Assembly (NCBI RefSeq): GCF_012034335.1
Contig: NZ_JAATHJ010000007.1
Location: 84,818 to 148,817, forward strand
DNA length: 64,000 nt
Direction of reading: 5' to 3'
Source of the DNA: Alkalicoccus luteus
GTDB lineage: Bacteria > Bacillota > Bacilli > Bacillales > Salisediminibacteriaceae
Shown: piece after piece, positions 62,080 through 64,000 of the stretch
How the letters are laid out: each line of letters begins with the position of its first letter
Numbering within the stretch: the stretch's first letter is position 1
Position numbers and translations under genes: made by a program
Notes under the pieces: generated by a model
What the model was told of the DNA's origin: nothing
The model's database searches: none
What the model saw: the letters and a program-made list of their open reading frames with translations, nothing else

Positions 62080-63774
62080 ATGAAACATATGAACGAATTG
62101 GAAAAGAAGCTTCAACAGCTTGACCATCAATCTTATGCCAAACTCAAGCAAATTGCAGGGACGTATCGGGCGGATGATGGTGTCGAACTCGCCATTGATT
62201 ACGTACAGGGAGATCCTTTCGCCGCTCCGTCGAGAGTCCGTGTCCGAATTCCTATGCAAACGAGCAGGCTGCGCCGGGAAGATTTTTCAACACCTTCCCG
62301 CACGATCAGCTTAAAACATCTATTCACAAAGGCTTGCAGTAAAACCGCTCATAAGCAGAAGACTATAACCGGCACAGGAAAAAGCGGGATGATTATGATC
62401 GATGCACCTGGACCTGAGGTAATCGATCGGGCATCCGTCTCTTTTCTGTCTGATTCGATCGAATTCCGTCTTTCAACCGGTATACCCGCAGCAGGCCGTA
62501 AAATTCTCGGTAAGAAAGCAGCAGAATTACTGACTAAACAACTGCCAGAAACCGCACTGAAGGCGGTCACCGCTATTACAAGAGCAGATATTGAAAAGAC
62601 GATTCAACTGCAGGATGATCAGGATGAAGGGCGGAGGCAAATAGAGACCCTGCAGGGGTGTGCATTTATTGCAAATGGCTCTGTCCTTCCCCGGGCGTCA
62701 GGCATTTCATCCGCTCCAATGAAAAACGCCGTTCCATTTCAAAGCCCTTCTTCCCAGGTGGTGGAACTTGAGCTCCCTCACCGCGGAAAAGTCAGAGGAA
62801 TGCTCATTAAGAAAGGCGTCACGCTGATTGCTGGCGGTGGCTACCATGGAAAAAGCACCTTGCTGCAGGCGTTGGAGCGGGGCGTCTACAATCATGAAGC
62901 AGAAGACGGTCGTGAATTAGTCTGGACAGATGAGAGCGCAGTTAAAATAAGAGCAGAAGACAGACGCAGCGTCTGGAACGTCGATATATCCGCATTTATC
63001 AACACGCTTCCAGGCAAAAAACAAACGACCAATTTCTCTACCGAAGACGCCAGCGGAAGTACATCACAGGCTGCAAATATGGCAGAAGCCATGCAGGCTG
63101 GGTCCCGCTTGTTTCTGATTGATGAAGATACAAGTGCGACTAACTTCATGATCCGGGATGCCCGTATGCAGCGGCTTGTGAGTCCGGACAAGGAACCAAT
63201 CACACCATTCACAGACCGGATCAGACCGCTTTACGAAACACATGGCATCTCGTCTATTTTGGTGCTCGGCGGATCCGGAGATTATTTCGAACCCGCTGAT
63301 GAGGTAATTGTGATGGACGAATACGTTCCTAAAGACCGGACGAAAGAAGCGAAAGCAATAGCAGCTTCCCTGCCGGCTGAACGTTCTCGTCCTGCAGATC
63401 ATGAATTTCCGAAAAACCGCGACAGATCCATTCCTGCCTCATCCATTCAAAACCGCTGGCATCCTAAGAAGAAGGTTCAGGCTAAAGGTAAAAACACGTT
63501 GTTGATTGGGAAAGGCGCTGTGGACTTACACGACGTTGAACAACTGGTGTCCCCGTCCCAGTCAGAAGCACTTGCACAAATGATTGTATGGTGTGTTCAG
63601 AACAGCCGAAACGACGAGTCCCTCTCCTCCGTGATAGACCGGCTTTATGAAACGGTGCAGCAGTCCGGTTTAGAGTCTGTTTCTCCATTTTTTCCAAAGC
63701 ATCCCGGCAATACTGCTTTACCGAGAAAATATGAGCTGTATGCAGCGTTTAACCGCCTACCTTTCTACAAATAG
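62080..63774 (+). CDS. Predicted ATPase of the ABC class
   Basis: 564 residues, soluble. A P-loop of the form LIAGGGYHGKSTLLQALERGVYNH lies near residue 255, with a Walker-B-like FLIDEDTSATNFMIRD near residue 347, which are hallmarks of the stand-alone ABC-class ATPase family (COG3044/PF09818, recalled). The N-terminal 230 residues are the family's own domain and there is no membrane part or partner. The C-terminal stretch at 440-480 is basic and linker-like. Function unknown; RNA binding has been proposed for relatives. ATG follows GAGGAGG. The insertion sequence begins 8 bases after the stop. Confidence 0.82.
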   Translation: MKHMNELEKKLQQLDHQSYAKLKQIAGTYRADDGVELAIDYVQGDPFAAPSRVRVRIPMQTSRLRREDFSTPSRTISLKHLFTKACSKTAHKQKTITGTGKSGMIMIDAPGPEVIDRASVSFLSDSIEFRLSTGIPAAGRKILGKKAAELLTKQLPETALKAVTAITRADIEKTIQLQDDQDEGRRQIETLQGCAFIANGSVLPRASGISSAPMKNAVPFQSPSSQVVELELPHRGKVRGMLIKKGVTLIAGGGYHGKSTLLQALERGVYNHEAEDGRELVWTDESAVKIRAEDRRSVWNVDISAFINTLPGKKQTTNFSTEDASGSTSQAANMAEAMQAGSRLFLIDEDTSATNFMIRDARMQRLVSPDKEPITPFTDRIRPLYETHGISSILVLGGSGDYFEPADEVIVMDEYVPKDRTKEAKAIAASLPAERSRPADHEFPKNRDRSIPASSIQNRWHPKKKVQAKGKNTLLIGKGAVDLHDVEQLVSPSQSEALAQMIVWCVQNSRNDESLSSVIDRLYETVQQSGLESVSPFFPKHPGNTALPRKYELYAAFNRLPFYK

Positions 63775-63999
63775 CGAAAGAAGGGGCTGTCTCAAAAGCC
63801 CTTTATGAAACAAAAAAAGCGGTGCCGGATGTGTCCGGTTCCGCTTTTTTTGGAATGAAATGAGAAAATGATAAAAAAAACAGCAGAAAGCCGAGCGGCT
63901 CCCGGCCACTTTCAGGAGGTTGTGGGCTGCGGCGAGCAGCCCGACCTCCAGGGTGACCTTCTCGAGGCCACGGAGGTGAAAGCGGCGGAACGACCGATT
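63757..63999 (-). CDS. Transposase, C-terminal part only (IS1182-like)
   Basis: Partial gene running off the window end. The visible residues include SFRRFHLRGLEKVTLEVG and LLAAAHNLLKVAG, typical of the C-terminus of IS1182-type transposases. The frame stays open through the internal terminator-like hairpin and the end of the element, with a first stop at 63757-63759, inside the neighbouring gene. The natural end of the protein is therefore unclear; a frameshift near the end is possible. Confidence 0.65.
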   Translation of the reverse strand, partial: NRSFRRFHLRGLEKVTLEVGLLAAAHNLLKVAGSRSAFCCFFYHFLISFQKKRNRTHPAPLFLFHKGLLRQPLLSLFVER

Positions 64000-64000
64000 G
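63783..64000 (-). mobile_element. Insertion sequence, one end
   Basis: Begins with GGGGCTGTCTCAAAAGCCC, a typical terminal inverted repeat. A bidirectional hairpin with T runs (63811-63850) follows and then the 3' end of a transposase gene. The rest lies beyond the window. Confidence 0.75.

Overview
The window is chromosomal DNA of a Gram-positive, spore-former-type bacterium of the family Bacillaceae. The gene orders argCJBD-carAB-argF and addB-addA-sbcD-sbcC, the odhAB pair, a lysine (L-box) riboswitch in front of dapA, a YteA-like TraR/DksA protein, PatA of the acetylated diaminopimelate pathway, strong AGGAGG-type ribosome binding sites and frequent TTG/GTG starts all point there. The fairly high GC for a Bacillus and the acidic extracytoplasmic parts of MsrAB and of a serine protease suggest a salt- or alkali-adapted genus (the Alkalicoccus/Salisediminibacterium kind), but that placement is inference. 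No rRNA, tRNA, CRISPR array or prophage was seen.

Layout. 1-13.5 kb: one minus-strand arginine factory holding ilvE and every step from N-acetylglutamate and carbamoyl phosphate to arginine (argC, argJ, argB, argD, carA, carB, argF, argG, argH), mostly with overlapping reading frames. It has dyad-marked promoters at argC and argG and a terminator plus candidate promoter between argG and argH. 13.8-19 kb: envelope and oxidative-stress genes (cardiolipin synthase, a ring-cleaving dioxygenase, a cytosolic MsrA, a membrane-anchored MsrA-MsrB fusion, Ohr). 19-26 kb: a less familiar stretch with an alpha/beta hydrolase, a split-barrel-UbiA prenyltransferase fusion coupled to a C45-type Ntn hydrolase, a small GNAT-like protein and three poorly known genes. 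25.8-39 kb: an ABC-F ATPase, then the double-strand-break repair operon addBA-sbcDC with a candidate LexA box.

39-49.9 kb: two FAD enzymes and a TVP38 membrane protein, riboswitch-controlled dapA, an operon of a divergent PRPP synthetase with two membrane proteins, then pssA, a YteA-like gene, a 6-phosphofructokinase and a HAD phosphatase. 49.9-50.9 kb: a 1-kb gap holding a 734-bp element with terminal inverted repeats, bounded by two identical 29-bp copies of a terminator and carrying an internal 97-bp tandem hairpin repeat. 50.9-63.8 kb: an RlmN-family methyltransferase, an anchored trypsin-like protease, a phytoene-desaturase-like enzyme, odhAB, a patA operon with an esterase, and an ABC-class ATPase. 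The window ends inside an insertion sequence (from about 63783) whose transposase resembles the IS1182 group.

Functionally the window is dominated by amino-acid supply (arginine, branched-chain, lysine/diaminopimelate), with genome repair, membrane lipid synthesis (cls, pssA) and thiol/methionine protection. The least explained parts are the PPOX-UbiA/C45 operon, the divergent Prs operon, the hypothetical cluster at 23.7-25.7 kb, and the repeat element at 50.1-50.9 kb.
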